A stretch of 64,000 bases of DNA from Candidatus Ozemibacter sibiricus. Lineage in GTDB: Bacteria > Muiribacteriota > Ozemobacteria > Ozemobacterales > Ozemobacteraceae. The notes beneath the pieces were generated by a model. That model did not search any database. It saw nothing but the letters and a program-made list of their open reading frames with translations, and was not told where the DNA came from. How positions within the stretch are numbered: position 1 is the first letter of the stretch; every line of letters begins with the position of its first letter. Positions 43,489 to 52,874 of this stretch are shown in pieces. The translations under genes were made by a program, and so were the position numbers. The DNA is taken from NCBI GenBank assembly GCA_003327425.1, contig QOQW01000008.1, positions 1 to 64,000 on the forward strand, in the 5' to 3' direction.

Positions 43489-46400
43489 GCGGGGCCCTCC
43501 CGGACGGCCACGACTTCCCAGGCCCGCTGGCGCCCGGGGATCTCGGCCCAGACGAAGGCGTCGGCGAGCATCTGATGGACGGCCTCGCCCACCACCACGC
43601 GCGTGTGGGATCCGGTCCGCGACAGGCCCTCCAGCCGCTCGGCCTCGTGGCGGCCCGGCCCCAGAACGGCGAATTCGGCCCGTTCGCGGCCGCGCATGAC
43701 GCCGACCAGGAACTGGCCGGCCGCCACCCCGACCCCGATCTCGTAGAGGAACAGCCCCTGCTGGCGGCGCTGCCGCTGCAACGCCTGGTGGGCCGCGCGC
43801 ATGGTCAACGCGGCCGCCAGGGCGCGGCGAGCCGCTCCCGCCGCCTCGCCCGGGAAGAACGCCACGATGGCATCGCCGATGAATTGGTCGATCCTGCCCC
43901 CCTGGTGTTCGATGGCCAGGCCCATCTCGTCGAAATGGGCGTTCAGCATCCGCACCACATCTTCGGGCTGTTCCCGCTCCGACAGGGTCGTGAAGCCGCG
44001 GATGTCGGAAACCAGAAGGGCGCCCGTCACCAGGCGCGGCTCTTCCAGGTCGCCGGCGCCCGGCTCCTGCAGCACGCGTTCGAGCGAACCGGGGACGAAC
44101 CGGCCGAGGTTCCGCCGCTCCTGCAATCCCTCCACCATGGTGTCGACCGCGCGCGTCAGCTCGCCGAGGGCATCGGCCCGCGGCAAGGCCACCCGCACCG
44201 TCAGATCGCCCGCCGTCACCCGCTGCAGACCACGTTCGACGGCCAGCAACGGATCGATGAGAAATTGCGAGACCTGGCGCCCCAGCAGGGTCACCAGCAC
44301 CAGGACCACCACCGAGAAGCCGACCAGCCCGGCCTTGTTCCGCCAGGCCCGGTTCAGGATGTCGTCCACCCTGATCTGGAGACCGACGACGAACGGCAGG
44401 AAGCGGGCGCACATCCCCGTCACCAGCAGGCGATCCCCCTGGCGGACCAGGCGGCCGGTTCCGGTATAGGCGGTTTCATGCAGCAGGCGCGCCAGGTGGC
44501 GGGCCTGCGGGTCGCTCCAGATCGGCGACCCGGGTGGGGGGAAGACCAGCTCGCAGCCGCCGGCTCGGAACCGCCCGAGGTAGCAGGTGCGCGCCGGATC
44601 GAGGGCGGCCTGGGCGAGATGTCGGAAGAAGAACGCGCGGAAGGCCATTTCGGTCGGCATCTGCAGCATCAGATAGGCCCGCGTCGAGCTGCCGGCCGTG
44701 AACTGGTGCGAGATCTGGAACACGGCCTGCTCGCGGCCCGCCTTGCCGAATTCGCCAGCCTCTTCGATGTCGAGGAACAGGTTGCGGGAGTCGGAAGCGC
44801 CCATCGCCGCATAGACCGTCAACCACCATTCCTGGCTCCGTTCGAGGAGCGGGGGAGGGAGGGGATGGTCGATGGGCTGCAAGGACTGGTGGGCCAGATA
44901 GATCATCGGCGCGAAGATGTCCAATTGCGGCCGATTGGACAGGCCGGCCACGTTGGTCGGCGGCCAGACCAGCCCCGGCTCGCCCGGCCGGAACAGGAAG
45001 GCGGTGGTCGATCCCAACCCCTCGCGCTGCAGAGCGGATAACAGGGCCCGGGCGGCCGGCGGCAGGGCCGTCGGCCGGGGATCGTAGATCCAGCGCAGGA
45101 CATCGGGCCGCTGGACCACCGCTTGCGAGGCGCGCGCCAGGGCCGAGAGCACCTGGCTGCTGCGGGAATCGAGGCTGGCGATCCAGTTCTGGGCCTCGCG
45201 GCCGGTGCGTTGGATGTCCCGCTCGGCGCCCGTATCGAAGTGGATCCAGCCCAGGCCCAGCAGCCCGGCGACCGGCAGCGCGCCGAGCAGGAACAGGATG
45301 ACCGGGAAGGCGACCCGCAAGGGGACCGCATGGTCGGAGCGAAACAGGACGCCGATCGCCGCGATGCCCCACCCCAGACCGAACAAGGCCAGCAGCAGGA
45401 GCTGGCGGGGCCGGGCCGAGGCCACCAGCGCGCCTTCCCGGGAAACGACCCAGGCGGTGTACGGTTCATCGTACGAGAAAAAGCCCTTCATCACCCACCG
45501 GCCTGCCAGATCCCAGGTCTTTTCCGCCGTCAGGTCCGGTCGGGCCCGATCGATCCGCTGCAGGAACCGGACCGTCTGGCGGGCTTCGGCGCGCGGGGCG
45601 GAACGGGCCCAGCGCGGGCCGACCGCCGGCTGGCCTCGCCGGTTGGCCGGTTCTCGTGCGTCTGGCCCTTTTCCCCCCCTCGGCGATGGGGAAGGCCGAA
45701 GAGCGGCGGCTGGGATGGAGGTCGCACCGACCTGAGGAACGGGCAGCAACACCGGCAGGAGCCGGCCGCGCGTGGCGCGGCGCACACCTTCGAGGCAATG
45801 CTCGAGCGGGCGGGCCTGCTGTTCGATGGCGCCGGGGAAGATCAGGAACACTCCGCCCACGGGCTGCCCCTGGACGGTGATGACGTCCCAGAACAGGAAG
45901 GCGCGTCGGCCCTCCGCGTCGATCGGGGTCAATCGGCCCCGTCGATGCACGGCCAGCAGGTGGGCTTCGGCATCGGAACCGAACGCACCCTTGGTCAGGC
46001 GATTGATCCGCCCGGCCTGGGCGGGGGGAAAGGCCCCCTGGCGAGAGGCCTCAGTGAACGCGCGGAACAGGTCGGTCAGCAGCCGGCCCCCCTTGCTGGC
46101 CAGGCCGGGCCCCCGCACCAGGGCGGCGGTTCCGTCCGGGGCGAGGCGGAAGACATACATCTGGCTGCCGGGGGGGCGGTGCGTGGCCGGAAAGCTGCGG
46201 TGCCAGGCGCGTGGCGCGGCGCGAGCCAGCCGGCGGTCGGGGTTGCCGGCCTTGGCCGCGGTCATGGCCCGCTCCAGGCGGGCGATCAGGCCGGCGCCCA
46301 TGACGTCGATCTGCGCTTCGATCGTATGGGTGGTGCGCAACCGGGCCAGGGCGGCCCGCGCTTCCTGTTCCCAGGCGAAGCGGGCCTGCTGCCGCCGGAA

Positions 46401-46502
46401 GGCCTCCTGCCAGGAGAGGCCGGTCCAGGCGATGGCCAGCAGGGCGGTCGACAGGAGGAACGGCAGCAGGTAGGGAGACAGACGGCGGGTGATCGACGGC
46501 AT
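43485..46502 (-). CDS. Dual-sensor HAMP class III cyclase, C1-like (Lys, Thr and Asn missing)
   Basis: The 1005-residue protein (ATG at 46502; a TATACT box lies further upstream) has the same layout as its neighbour: membrane helix, sensor of about 280 residues, helix pair near 305-360, second sensor, helix, HAMP and cyclase domain. Both metal-binding aspartates are present: Asp833 in VSDIRGFTTLSE and Asp877 in DQFIGDAIVAFF. The residues that normally bind adenine and stabilise the transition state are changed: Gln873 for Lys, Ala945 for Thr/Asp and His952 for Asn (AVLGPGRHEAERLE). Arg956 remains. On its own it is expected to be inactive or very weak. The pattern is that of the C1 half of mammalian adenylyl cyclases. 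Confidence 0.88.
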   Translation of the reverse strand: MPSITRRLSPYLLPFLLSTALLAIAWTGLSWQEAFRRQQARFAWEQEARAALARLRTTHTIEAQIDVMGAGLIARLERAMTAAKAGNPDRRLARAAPRAWHRSFPATHRPPGSQMYVFRLAPDGTAALVRGPGLASKGGRLLTDLFRAFTEASRQGAFPPAQAGRINRLTKGAFGSDAEAHLLAVHRRGRLTPIDAEGRRAFLFWDVITVQGQPVGGVFLIFPGAIEQQARPLEHCLEGVRRATRGRLLPVLLPVPQVGATSIPAAALRPSPSPRGGKGPDAREPANRRGQPAVGPRWARSAPRAEARQTVRFLQRIDRARPDLTAEKTWDLAGRWVMKGFFSYDEPYTAWVVSREGALVASARPRQLLLLALFGLGWGIAAIGVLFRSDHAVPLRVAFPVILFLLGALPVAGLLGLGWIHFDTGAERDIQRTGREAQNWIASLDSRSSQVLSALARASQAVVQRPDVLRWIYDPRPTALPPAARALLSALQREGLGSTTAFLFRPGEPGLVWPPTNVAGLSNRPQLDIFAPMIYLAHQSLQPIDHPLPPPLLERSQEWWLTVYAAMGASDSRNLFLDIEEAGEFGKAGREQAVFQISHQFTAGSSTRAYLMLQMPTEMAFRAFFFRHLAQAALDPARTCYLGRFRAGGCELVFPPPGSPIWSDPQARHLARLLHETAYTGTGRLVRQGDRLLVTGMCARFLPFVVGLQIRVDDILNRAWRNKAGLVGFSVVVLVLVTLLGRQVSQFLIDPLLAVERGLQRVTAGDLTVRVALPRADALGELTRAVDTMVEGLQERRNLGRFVPGSLERVLQEPGAGDLEEPRLVTGALLVSDIRGFTTLSEREQPEDVVRMLNAHFDEMGLAIEHQGGRIDQFIGDAIVAFFPGEAAGAARRALAAALTMRAAHQALQRQRRQQGLFLYEIGVGVAAGQFLVGVMRGRERAEFAVLGPGRHEAERLEGLSRTGSHTRVVVGEAVHQMLADAFVWAEIPGRQRAWEVVAVREGPA

Positions 46503-47137
46503 GGTGGGGGCGGCTCGGCGGGAGCGTGCGCTGGGAAGTATACCCGGAAAAGCCCGATTTCTCATCTGGCGAACTCCCTTCCAGCCAGCCGTCCTCTGCG
46601 TTCTGGGGCTGGTTTCCCACGGTGGGTGCGCCGGACTCCCCCTCTCCGAATGCGCACGGCCTCATCCGCTCTTGGCGGCCGATGTCACGGGGGCTCCGCG
46701 AGGGACGGCAGCGGTCGCGTGTCTCGGTTCCTTCCAGCCATGGCGGGGCAGCCGGTGCGAGCGAGCCCGGCTCGCGGGGGGGGAGCGCGGCCCACGCGCC
46801 GGGTCGCCCGACCCCTTCCCGACCCTCTGACGAGCCTGGCCAATCAACCCACTCTCGCCCACAAGATGGGAATCACCGTTTTTCTTTCTCGGGCAGACGG
46901 CGATAGGGAAGGGGCCGGCACGGCAGGAATGCCCCTGTCCTATGGCTGGAGACATCGCCAGAGGTCGCCGGCCTTCCCTTCCTTGCAACGGGCCAGACGC
47001 GACGCGGGCGGCCGGCGGGGCGACCGCTTCGCCGGCTGCCGGATCGAGGCACCTGGCAGACATCGCGGGCATTGGTGCCAGAATCTCCGTCTGATGGTAG
47101 GATGGGAGCGACCACCCTCGGAGAGGAGAGGCAAGGC
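46503..47137. other. Intergenic region between divergent units
   Basis: About 630 bases between the cyclase operon and the DUF2339 gene. Open frames on both strands are typical of GC-rich non-coding sequence (Arg, Pro, Gly, Ser) with no ribosome binding site or recognisable product. A TATACT box on the minus strand near 46535-46540 may be the cyclase promoter. Confidence 0.45.
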
Positions 47138-50100
47138 ATGCCCGAGATTCTGTTCGGTCTTTTCCTGGTGTTCGTGGTGCTGCCGTTGTGGTTCATCATT
47201 CATACATTGACCCGATTGTCGTCGCTGCGACGCTCCCTCGAGGAGGTCGGGCAGAGCCTCGGCGCCCAGCTCTCCGCGGTGCGCCGGGAACTGGCTCTCT
47301 CCCGGCAGCGATATCGGCGGCTGCGCCGCCGCACCCGCCGGTTGGCCCGCCACCTGGGGCTGCTGCCGCGGCCGGAAGGCCGGCCCTCGGAGGCCTCCCC
47401 CCCTCCCCCGTCTGCCTCTGCATCCCGGCGAGAACGCCCTGCCGCCCGGTCCGCCCGCCGCCCGCCGACGGGAGCTCCGCCCCGTCCCGTGCCGGCGGCG
47501 CGGCCGATCCCGCCTCTGCCCCCCGTCGCCCCACCCGCCCCATCTGCCCCACCTGTCCCGGCGACCGCCGCTTCCCCGCTTCCCTCGGCTCCGCTTCCTT
47601 CGCTCGCCCCTGAGGGGGGCGAGCCTGCCGCCGCTCCGGCGACGGTGGGGGCGCCAGAACCCTCGCCGCCCTCAGCCCCGCCCGTCCCGTCCTCGCCCGC
47701 TGTCGACGGCGGCTCGCCCCTTTCGGCGGCCGAGCCGTCGCCTCCTCCCTCGGCGGTCGCGGCCCCGCCGCCCTCGCCTCCGCCCCTGCCGGTCCCTCCC
47801 GTGCCGCGGCCGCCCTCTCGTCCCCGAGCCGCCCACCGGGCTCGACTCGATCCCGAAACCATGGCGGCGACCCTCGAAAACCCGGTCAGCATCGAACCGC
47901 TGCCTGGCGAAGAGGCTTCCGCCGCGGCGATCGGCACGCTCGATGGCCGCCCGCCAGGGTTTGGTCGCCGGCCGCCGCCCGACGAACCGCCCCCGGCTGG
48001 TTCATCCTGGTTCGAGCAGCTCCGGGCCAGCCTGTCGGGTGAGGAATGGGAGGCCGTGGTCGGCGGCAGCTGGCTGAACAAGCTGGGCGCGCTGATCCTG
48101 GTCATCGGCCTGGCCCTCTTCCTCAACTATTCGTATGGCCACCTGGGGCCGGCCGGGCGCGTGGCGACCGGGTATGCGGTCGGGCTGGCCCTGCTGGGAG
48201 CCGGTCTCTGGCTCGAACGCCAGGAACGCTACCAGATCTTCACGCTAGGCCTGAAGGGCGGCGGCTGGGCGGCCCTCTACTACACCAGCTACGCCGTGCA
48301 TGCCATCGACGCCTCTCGTCTGATCGAGAGCCCGGCCCTCGGCATGCTGCTGCTGGTCGGCGTGGCGGCCGCCATGATCGCCCACGCGCTGCAGTACCGT
48401 TCGGAACCGATGGCCTGTCTGGCCTATTTCATCGGCTATGCCACCCTGGTCATCAGTCCGCGCTCCGATTATTCGCTGCTGGCCTCGCTGCCGTTGCTGG
48501 CCTCGCTGCTGATCGCCTCCTACCGCCGGGAATGGGATCAGACGCCGTTGCTCGGCTTGATCCTCAGTTATGCCTGCTATGCGCTCGGCTATGGCGATGT
48601 CTTCTGGCGTCCGCCCCTGCCCGGCGCCCTGGTCAGCGGGAAGGCGATCCTCGTCGTCCACTGGCTGGCGTTCGAGGCGTTCGACCTGCTCGAGGTCGCC
48701 CGCGGGCGCCGCTCCACCGGCGCCGCGCGCGCCATCTTCCCCGTCAACGCGGTCGGCTTCATTGGCGTGGCCCTGCTGCATGCCCCCTCGGGCGACCCCT
48801 ATGCTCTGCCGCACTTCCTGGCGATGACCGGCGCCGGCTACCTCGTCAGCACGCTCATTCGGGCCTGGCTGCGGCCGCCCGCCGGGTTCGCGCCCGCCAC
48901 TCCCATCCTCGAACGAGCCCTGGCCGGCAGCTACGAGGGGGCGGTGAGCCTGACCACCGGGTTGCTGGCGGTGGCCCTGTGGTTGCGGTTCACCGGCTTC
49001 CGATTGATCGCCGGGTTCCTGCTGCTGGCCGAGATGCTGTTCGTCACCGGCCGCCAGACCCGGCAGTCCTTCCTGCGCTGGCTGGGCCTGCTGGTCTACG
49101 AGCTGGGCGCCCTCTACGGTTTCCATCTGATGGTGACGGTCGAAGCTGCCCGCGAGCTGTTCGGCCTGACCATGAAAGCCTGGACCCCGGGCCTGGGGCT
49201 GCTGATCGCCGTCGGCTACCTCGATGCCCTGCTGCTGCCGGGCGAGCCGGCCGAGGAGTTCGACGGCCAATCCCGAGCCGGATTCAGCGTGGCCGCGACG
49301 CTCCTGGCCGTGCTCTGTCTGGCTTCCAACCTCCGCGGGCAGCTCCATGGCGTCGCCTGGCTGGCCCTGGCGTTGATCCTGCTCGAAGTGGCCCGCCGCA
49401 CCACCCGGCCCGAGTTCGCCTGGCAGGCCTATGGGGTCGGGGCCCTGGCCGCCGGCACCATGGTCGTCCAGAACCTGGCCCGCGATGCCGGGCCCGCCGC
49501 CTGGGAACCCTGGGTCGCGCTGGGCGGGCCGGTGCTGCTGACCGGCTTCACCGCCTGGCGCCTGCGGTTCGGTCAGAGCGGGAACCTTCCGCTGGACCAC
49601 GTGCCGCCGGTTTCCGACCTCAGCGCCGATGTCGCCGTGGGCGCCCTGCTCGGCCTGCTGTGGCATCTGCTGCCGCCGGGCCTGGTCGCGCTCGGGTGGG
49701 GGGTGGTCGCCGTCGTGGCGGGCGAGATCGGGTACGGGTGGGGCTGGCCGCGCCTGCGGCGGCACCTGCAGGTTGTCCTGGCGCTGACCTTCGGACGGGC
49801 GGTGATGGCCAACTTCACCCTGCTCGGCGACACCGCCGGGCTCTCGCATCGCGTGCTGACCGTCGTGCCGCTGCTGGCCCTGTTCATCTACGAATGGCTG
49901 CGGGGCGCCGAAGAAGCCTCCGCTTCCGCTTCCGGCTCCGGCGACGGCGACGACGGGGCGCCGCTGGCTGGCGAGCCGTCTTCCGCGAGCGAGGCGACCG
50001 GCCAGCCGCTCCCCGCGACGTTCCGGCCGGGCGGCATGACCCTCGCCGAACGGGACTGGCAGTGGTGGTGGCTGTATCCGCCGACCATCATGGCGGCCAT

Positions 50101-50743
50101 GCTCTTCCGGTTCGAATTCGGCCGGGTGGGCATGGTGACCGGCTGGGCCCTGCTGACGGTCGGGCTGGTGGCGGTGGGCCGCCGGGCCCGTCTGGGCCAC
50201 CTGCGAGCCCAGAGCTACCTGCTGGCCGTGATGACCTTCCTGCGCTGCTGGGGCACCGATTTCCTGCCGCCGTCCGCCCTTCCCGGCGCGTTCGATCCCA
50301 ACCGGGTCGATCGCCTGCTGGCTGGAATCGCCGTCGTGCTGGCCTTCTTCATCGCCCAGTTCCAGTTGCCCCGCCGGGAAGACCCTGCCGACGATGGTCA
50401 GCTCTACCCGTTCGATCGGCAGTTCCGCTCGGCGTTCTGCGTGATGGGGGCGCTGATCCTGACCAAGCTGATCTACCACGAAGTGTCGGGCCACGCCCTG
50501 TCGATCGCCTGGGGCTGCGAAGCCGCCCTCCTGCTGGCGGCCGGGTTCGCTTTGCGCGATCGGCCTCTCCGCCTGAGCGGGTTGTTCCTGCTCTTCTTCT
50601 GCGTGCTCAAATTGCTGGTCTATGACTTCGCCAACCTCGAGGGCGCCTGGCGGTATCTCTCCTTCTGCCTGGTCGGCGCGCTGGTGATGGGCATTTCCTG
50701 GGCCTACTCGCGGTTCCGCGACAAGCTCCGGGAATATTTCTGA
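47138..50743 (+). CDS. DUF2339 multi-pass membrane protein
   Basis: The 1201-residue protein begins with one membrane helix (EILFGLFLVFVVLPLWFII), a short coiled coil (about 25-75) and about 170 residues rich in Pro, Ala and Ser. From about residue 300 there are more than twenty predicted membrane helices of the DUF2339 family, opening with the family hallmark GGSWLNKLGALILVIGLALF and containing ALYYTSYAVHAIDA. The function of DUF2339 proteins is unknown; they are large and found in many envelope-rich bacteria. The start at 47138 is preferred over upstream in-frame ATGs because it directly precedes the first helix. The M48 protease gene starts 20 bases after its stop and is probably co-transcribed. 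Confidence 0.85.
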   Translation: MPEILFGLFLVFVVLPLWFIIHTLTRLSSLRRSLEEVGQSLGAQLSAVRRELALSRQRYRRLRRRTRRLARHLGLLPRPEGRPSEASPPPPSASASRRERPAARSARRPPTGAPPRPVPAARPIPPLPPVAPPAPSAPPVPATAASPLPSAPLPSLAPEGGEPAAAPATVGAPEPSPPSAPPVPSSPAVDGGSPLSAAEPSPPPSAVAAPPPSPPPLPVPPVPRPPSRPRAAHRARLDPETMAATLENPVSIEPLPGEEASAAAIGTLDGRPPGFGRRPPPDEPPPAGSSWFEQLRASLSGEEWEAVVGGSWLNKLGALILVIGLALFLNYSYGHLGPAGRVATGYAVGLALLGAGLWLERQERYQIFTLGLKGGGWAALYYTSYAVHAIDASRLIESPALGMLLLVGVAAAMIAHALQYRSEPMACLAYFIGYATLVISPRSDYSLLASLPLLASLLIASYRREWDQTPLLGLILSYACYALGYGDVFWRPPLPGALVSGKAILVVHWLAFEAFDLLEVARGRRSTGAARAIFPVNAVGFIGVALLHAPSGDPYALPHFLAMTGAGYLVSTLIRAWLRPPAGFAPATPILERALAGSYEGAVSLTTGLLAVALWLRFTGFRLIAGFLLLAEMLFVTGRQTRQSFLRWLGLLVYELGALYGFHLMVTVEAARELFGLTMKAWTPGLGLLIAVGYLDALLLPGEPAEEFDGQSRAGFSVAATLLAVLCLASNLRGQLHGVAWLALALILLEVARRTTRPEFAWQAYGVGALAAGTMVVQNLARDAGPAAWEPWVALGGPVLLTGFTAWRLRFGQSGNLPLDHVPPVSDLSADVAVGALLGLLWHLLPPGLVALGWGVVAVVAGEIGYGWGWPRLRRHLQVVLALTFGRAVMANFTLLGDTAGLSHRVLTVVPLLALFIYEWLRGAEEASASASGSGDGDDGAPLAGEPSSASEATGQPLPATFRPGGMTLAERDWQWWWLYPPTIMAAMLFRFEFGRVGMVTGWALLTVGLVAVGRRARLGHLRAQSYLLAVMTFLRCWGTDFLPPSALPGAFDPNRVDRLLAGIAVVLAFFIAQFQLPRREDPADDGQLYPFDRQFRSAFCVMGALILTKLIYHEVSGHALSIAWGCEAALLLAAGFALRDRPLRLSGLFLLFFCVLKLLVYDFANLEGAWRYLSFCLVGALVMGISWAYSRFRDKLREYF

Positions 50744-50763
50744 CCGAGAGGGGGCGCCAGACG

Positions 50764-51756
50764 ATGAAACGGGTACGGACGATCGGGTTGCTGATGCTGC
50801 TGGTGTTGCTGATCGGCAGCGCGTTGGTCGTCACGCTGGGACGGTCGCGGCCCTCGCCGGTGGGCTTCCAGGCCGTGGTCGAGATGGCCCTCGACGCCCA
50901 GCGCGATCTCGACCAGGTGGGGAAGCAGGCCACCCGCATCAGCGAGGCCGATGAGATGCGCCTGGGCGAGGAGATCGCCCGGCGGGCCAGGCAATGGTGG
51001 CCCATGGCCAGCTCCGATGTCCAGGACTACGTCCGGGAAGTCGGCCGTCGCCTGGCCCGCCATGTGCGACGACCGGGCATCCGCTATACCTTCCACGTCA
51101 TCGACGATGGCCTGGTCAATGCCTTCGCCTTGCCTGGCGGCCAGATCTTCCTCATGCGCGGCATGCTGCAGTTCGTCGAGACCGAGGCCGAACTCGCCGC
51201 CGTGCTCGGCCACGAGATCGCCCACGTCGATCTGCGCCATTGCATCGACCTGTTCCACTACGAACTGCTGGTCAAGAAGGTGGCGGGAGCGGCCGGGCGC
51301 GTGTTCGGCGGCGATTTGACCGAGTTTGTCATCCAGGCGACCGGCCAGATCGGCGTGCTCGTCCATCGCATCCTCACCATGGGCTACCAGAAGCAGCTCG
51401 AGTTCGATGCCGACGAGCAGGGCTGGAGCCTGGCCGTGGCGGCCGGGTACGACCCCGAGGCGGCCATGGCCACCTTCGCTCGCCTCGATGACCAGTTCGG
51501 GGGCAGCGCGTCGCCGCGGCCGCCACCTCGCAACCCCGCCGCCGAGATCGCTGGGGCGATCCGCACCGCGGCCGGGTCCTACTTCCATTCCCATCCGCCG
51601 ACCATCGAACGCCTGCGGCATCTGCGGCAGGTCAAGCAGGCCAATGCGGCCGGGCTGGCGGGCCAGCGGTTCTACATCGGGCGCTGGAATCTGCGCCATC
51701 TGACCCCGCGATCGCGCGAAGAGCGCTCCACGTCTGACGAATTCCGAACCTATTGA
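50764..51756 (+). CDS. M48-family zinc metalloprotease
   Basis: The 330-residue protein has one N-terminal membrane anchor (IGLLMLLVLLIGSALVVTL) and an extracytoplasmic peptidase domain of the M48 family (HtpX/BepA-like). The zinc site is HEIAH in AAVLGHEIAHVDLRHC (about residue 150), and the third ligand is the glutamate in LEFDADEQGWSLAVAAGYDP. VNAFALPGGQIFLMRGML is the conserved strand before the helix. BepA-type enzymes take part in outer-membrane protein quality control, which would fit, but no TPR domain follows. It shares a unit with the DUF2339 gene. Confidence 0.88.
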   Translation: MKRVRTIGLLMLLVLLIGSALVVTLGRSRPSPVGFQAVVEMALDAQRDLDQVGKQATRISEADEMRLGEEIARRARQWWPMASSDVQDYVREVGRRLARHVRRPGIRYTFHVIDDGLVNAFALPGGQIFLMRGMLQFVETEAELAAVLGHEIAHVDLRHCIDLFHYELLVKKVAGAAGRVFGGDLTEFVIQATGQIGVLVHRILTMGYQKQLEFDADEQGWSLAVAAGYDPEAAMATFARLDDQFGGSASPRPPPRNPAAEIAGAIRTAAGSYFHSHPPTIERLRHLRQVKQANAAGLAGQRFYIGRWNLRHLTPRSREERSTSDEFRTY

Positions 51757-51873
51757 CCGGTGATCGAGGGCAGAAGCGCCCTGGGCCTTCATCGACCGCC
51801 AGGGGGGAGCGGTTCTGCCCCCTGATTCTGGCCGCTGGCGTCGTCCGACGCTCGCCCTCGAATGTTCAGGAAG

Positions 51874-51899
51874 AAAAAAAAGCCCCGGGTCGCGGGGCT
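51874..51899 (-). terminator. Strong rho-independent terminator
   Basis: Read on the minus strand: AGCCCC, a 7-base loop and GGGGCT followed by eight T. It lies just past the stop of the gene at 51951-52874. It is the clearest intrinsic terminator in the window. Confidence 0.88.
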
Positions 51900-51950
51900 C
51901 TGGATATGGAAGATCCGGTGCTGGCCAGAAGCCGGCCAGTCATGTCCGGT

Positions 51951-52874
51951 TCAGGACTGGGATGGCGAGGTGACCCCCGTGGGGGGAATGAAGGCTCCGG
52001 GCAGCGGGGTGCCAGTCGGCTTCGGGGTGACCGGGGGCTCGACCGGCGCGCTCCCGCCGGTCGGCCGCGGCGCCTTCAGGAACTCGAGCATCATCTGTTC
52101 GCGGAATCGGCGCGCATAATCGAGGAAGGCGGTCAGGAATTCCTGATAATCCTGGGCTTTGACCAGGCGGCCATCGCCGAAGACGAGCGGAATCAGAGGT
52201 GCATCGGGGGCGGTCGGCGGCTCGGGTGCCGGTTCGGCGGCCGGCGGCGCCTCAGGTGCGCTCACCGATGAGGCGCGGATGTTGGCCACCTGCTGGAAGA
52301 AGGCGGTGGCCTGGTCCTGGATCTGCTTCTTGAGGTCGTCGAAGACCCCGTCCAGATCGCCGTAGGTCTTCTCGAGGTCGTCGAAGAAGCGGTCAGACTC
52401 CTTCAGAAAGGTTTCCAGGGCTGCGGGCGACAGGTCGGCCAGACCCTCGACCGCATCGAAGAAGGCGTTGGTCGTCTCTGTCGAAATGTCGAGCGAGCGG
52501 TCGATGTCTTTCAAGAAGGATCCGACCGGGTCGATCGACAGAGAGAATCGGCCCTGGAACCGTTCCGTCACCGTGCCCGCCAGTTCGACGAATCGTCGTC
52601 CACCGCTGGTGCCCATCCGGGCGGAGACCTTGTGCGACAATTCGTAGAACAGGTCGAAATGCATCTTGATCTGCATCTTGCCGGTGCCGGTGCCGGTGGC
52701 GGCTTCTTCCGCCTCGGTGGCCGCGCCCGCCGGATCGGCGGAGCGTTCGAACAGGTCGACCGGCCGCAAGGCAGGGTTGGCTGCAGGTGAAGACGGATGA
52801 GGAAGGGGGGAAGCCTCTCTTCGAGGGTCTTTCCATCCTTGGAATGGAACCGTTGGCAGAGGTTTCACATCCAT
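51951..52874 (-). CDS. Protein of unknown function, helical core with Pro-rich ends
   Basis: I do not recognise a family in this 307-residue protein. It has no signal peptide or membrane helix. Residues about 65-200 are predicted mostly helical and acidic, with FDLFYELSHKVSARMG, a phenylalanine/aspartate-rich stretch (SFLKDIDRSLDI, RFFDDLEKTYGDLDGVFDDL) and a coiled-coil-like KKQIQDQATAFFQQV. A Pro/Ala-rich hinge follows (about 210-235), then a second helical piece (FLTAFLDYARRFREQMML) and a Pro/Thr-rich tail. The ATG at 52874 has GGGAGG 6 bases upstream. It is alone between a terminator and an AT-rich control region, with a possible TCGATA-17-TAGTAT promoter. Confidence 0.65.
   Translation of the reverse strand: MDVKPLPTVPFQGWKDPRREASPLPHPSSPAANPALRPVDLFERSADPAGAATEAEEAATGTGTGKMQIKMHFDLFYELSHKVSARMGTSGGRRFVELAGTVTERFQGRFSLSIDPVGSFLKDIDRSLDISTETTNAFFDAVEGLADLSPAALETFLKESDRFFDDLEKTYGDLDGVFDDLKKQIQDQATAFFQQVANIRASSVSAPEAPPAAEPAPEPPTAPDAPLIPLVFGDGRLVKAQDYQEFLTAFLDYARRFREQMMLEFLKAPRPTGGSAPVEPPVTPKPTGTPLPGAFIPPTGVTSPSQS

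Noticed and set aside
40411-44412. Reading frame extended to 1333 codons upstream of the C2-like cyclase.
   Set aside because: The extra part lies inside the other cyclase gene. The ATGA at 43485-43488 gives a natural start directly before the first membrane helix.
43485-46502. The C1-like cyclase as a decaying pseudogene.
   Set aside because: The frame is open over 1005 codons, the fold motifs and both metal aspartates are kept, and the losses are exactly those covered by the neighbour.
46566-47072. Several 100-140 codon frames on both strands upstream of the DUF2339 gene.
   Set aside because: Composition is typical of random GC-rich sequence and no start has a Shine-Dalgarno sequence or promoter at leaderless distance.
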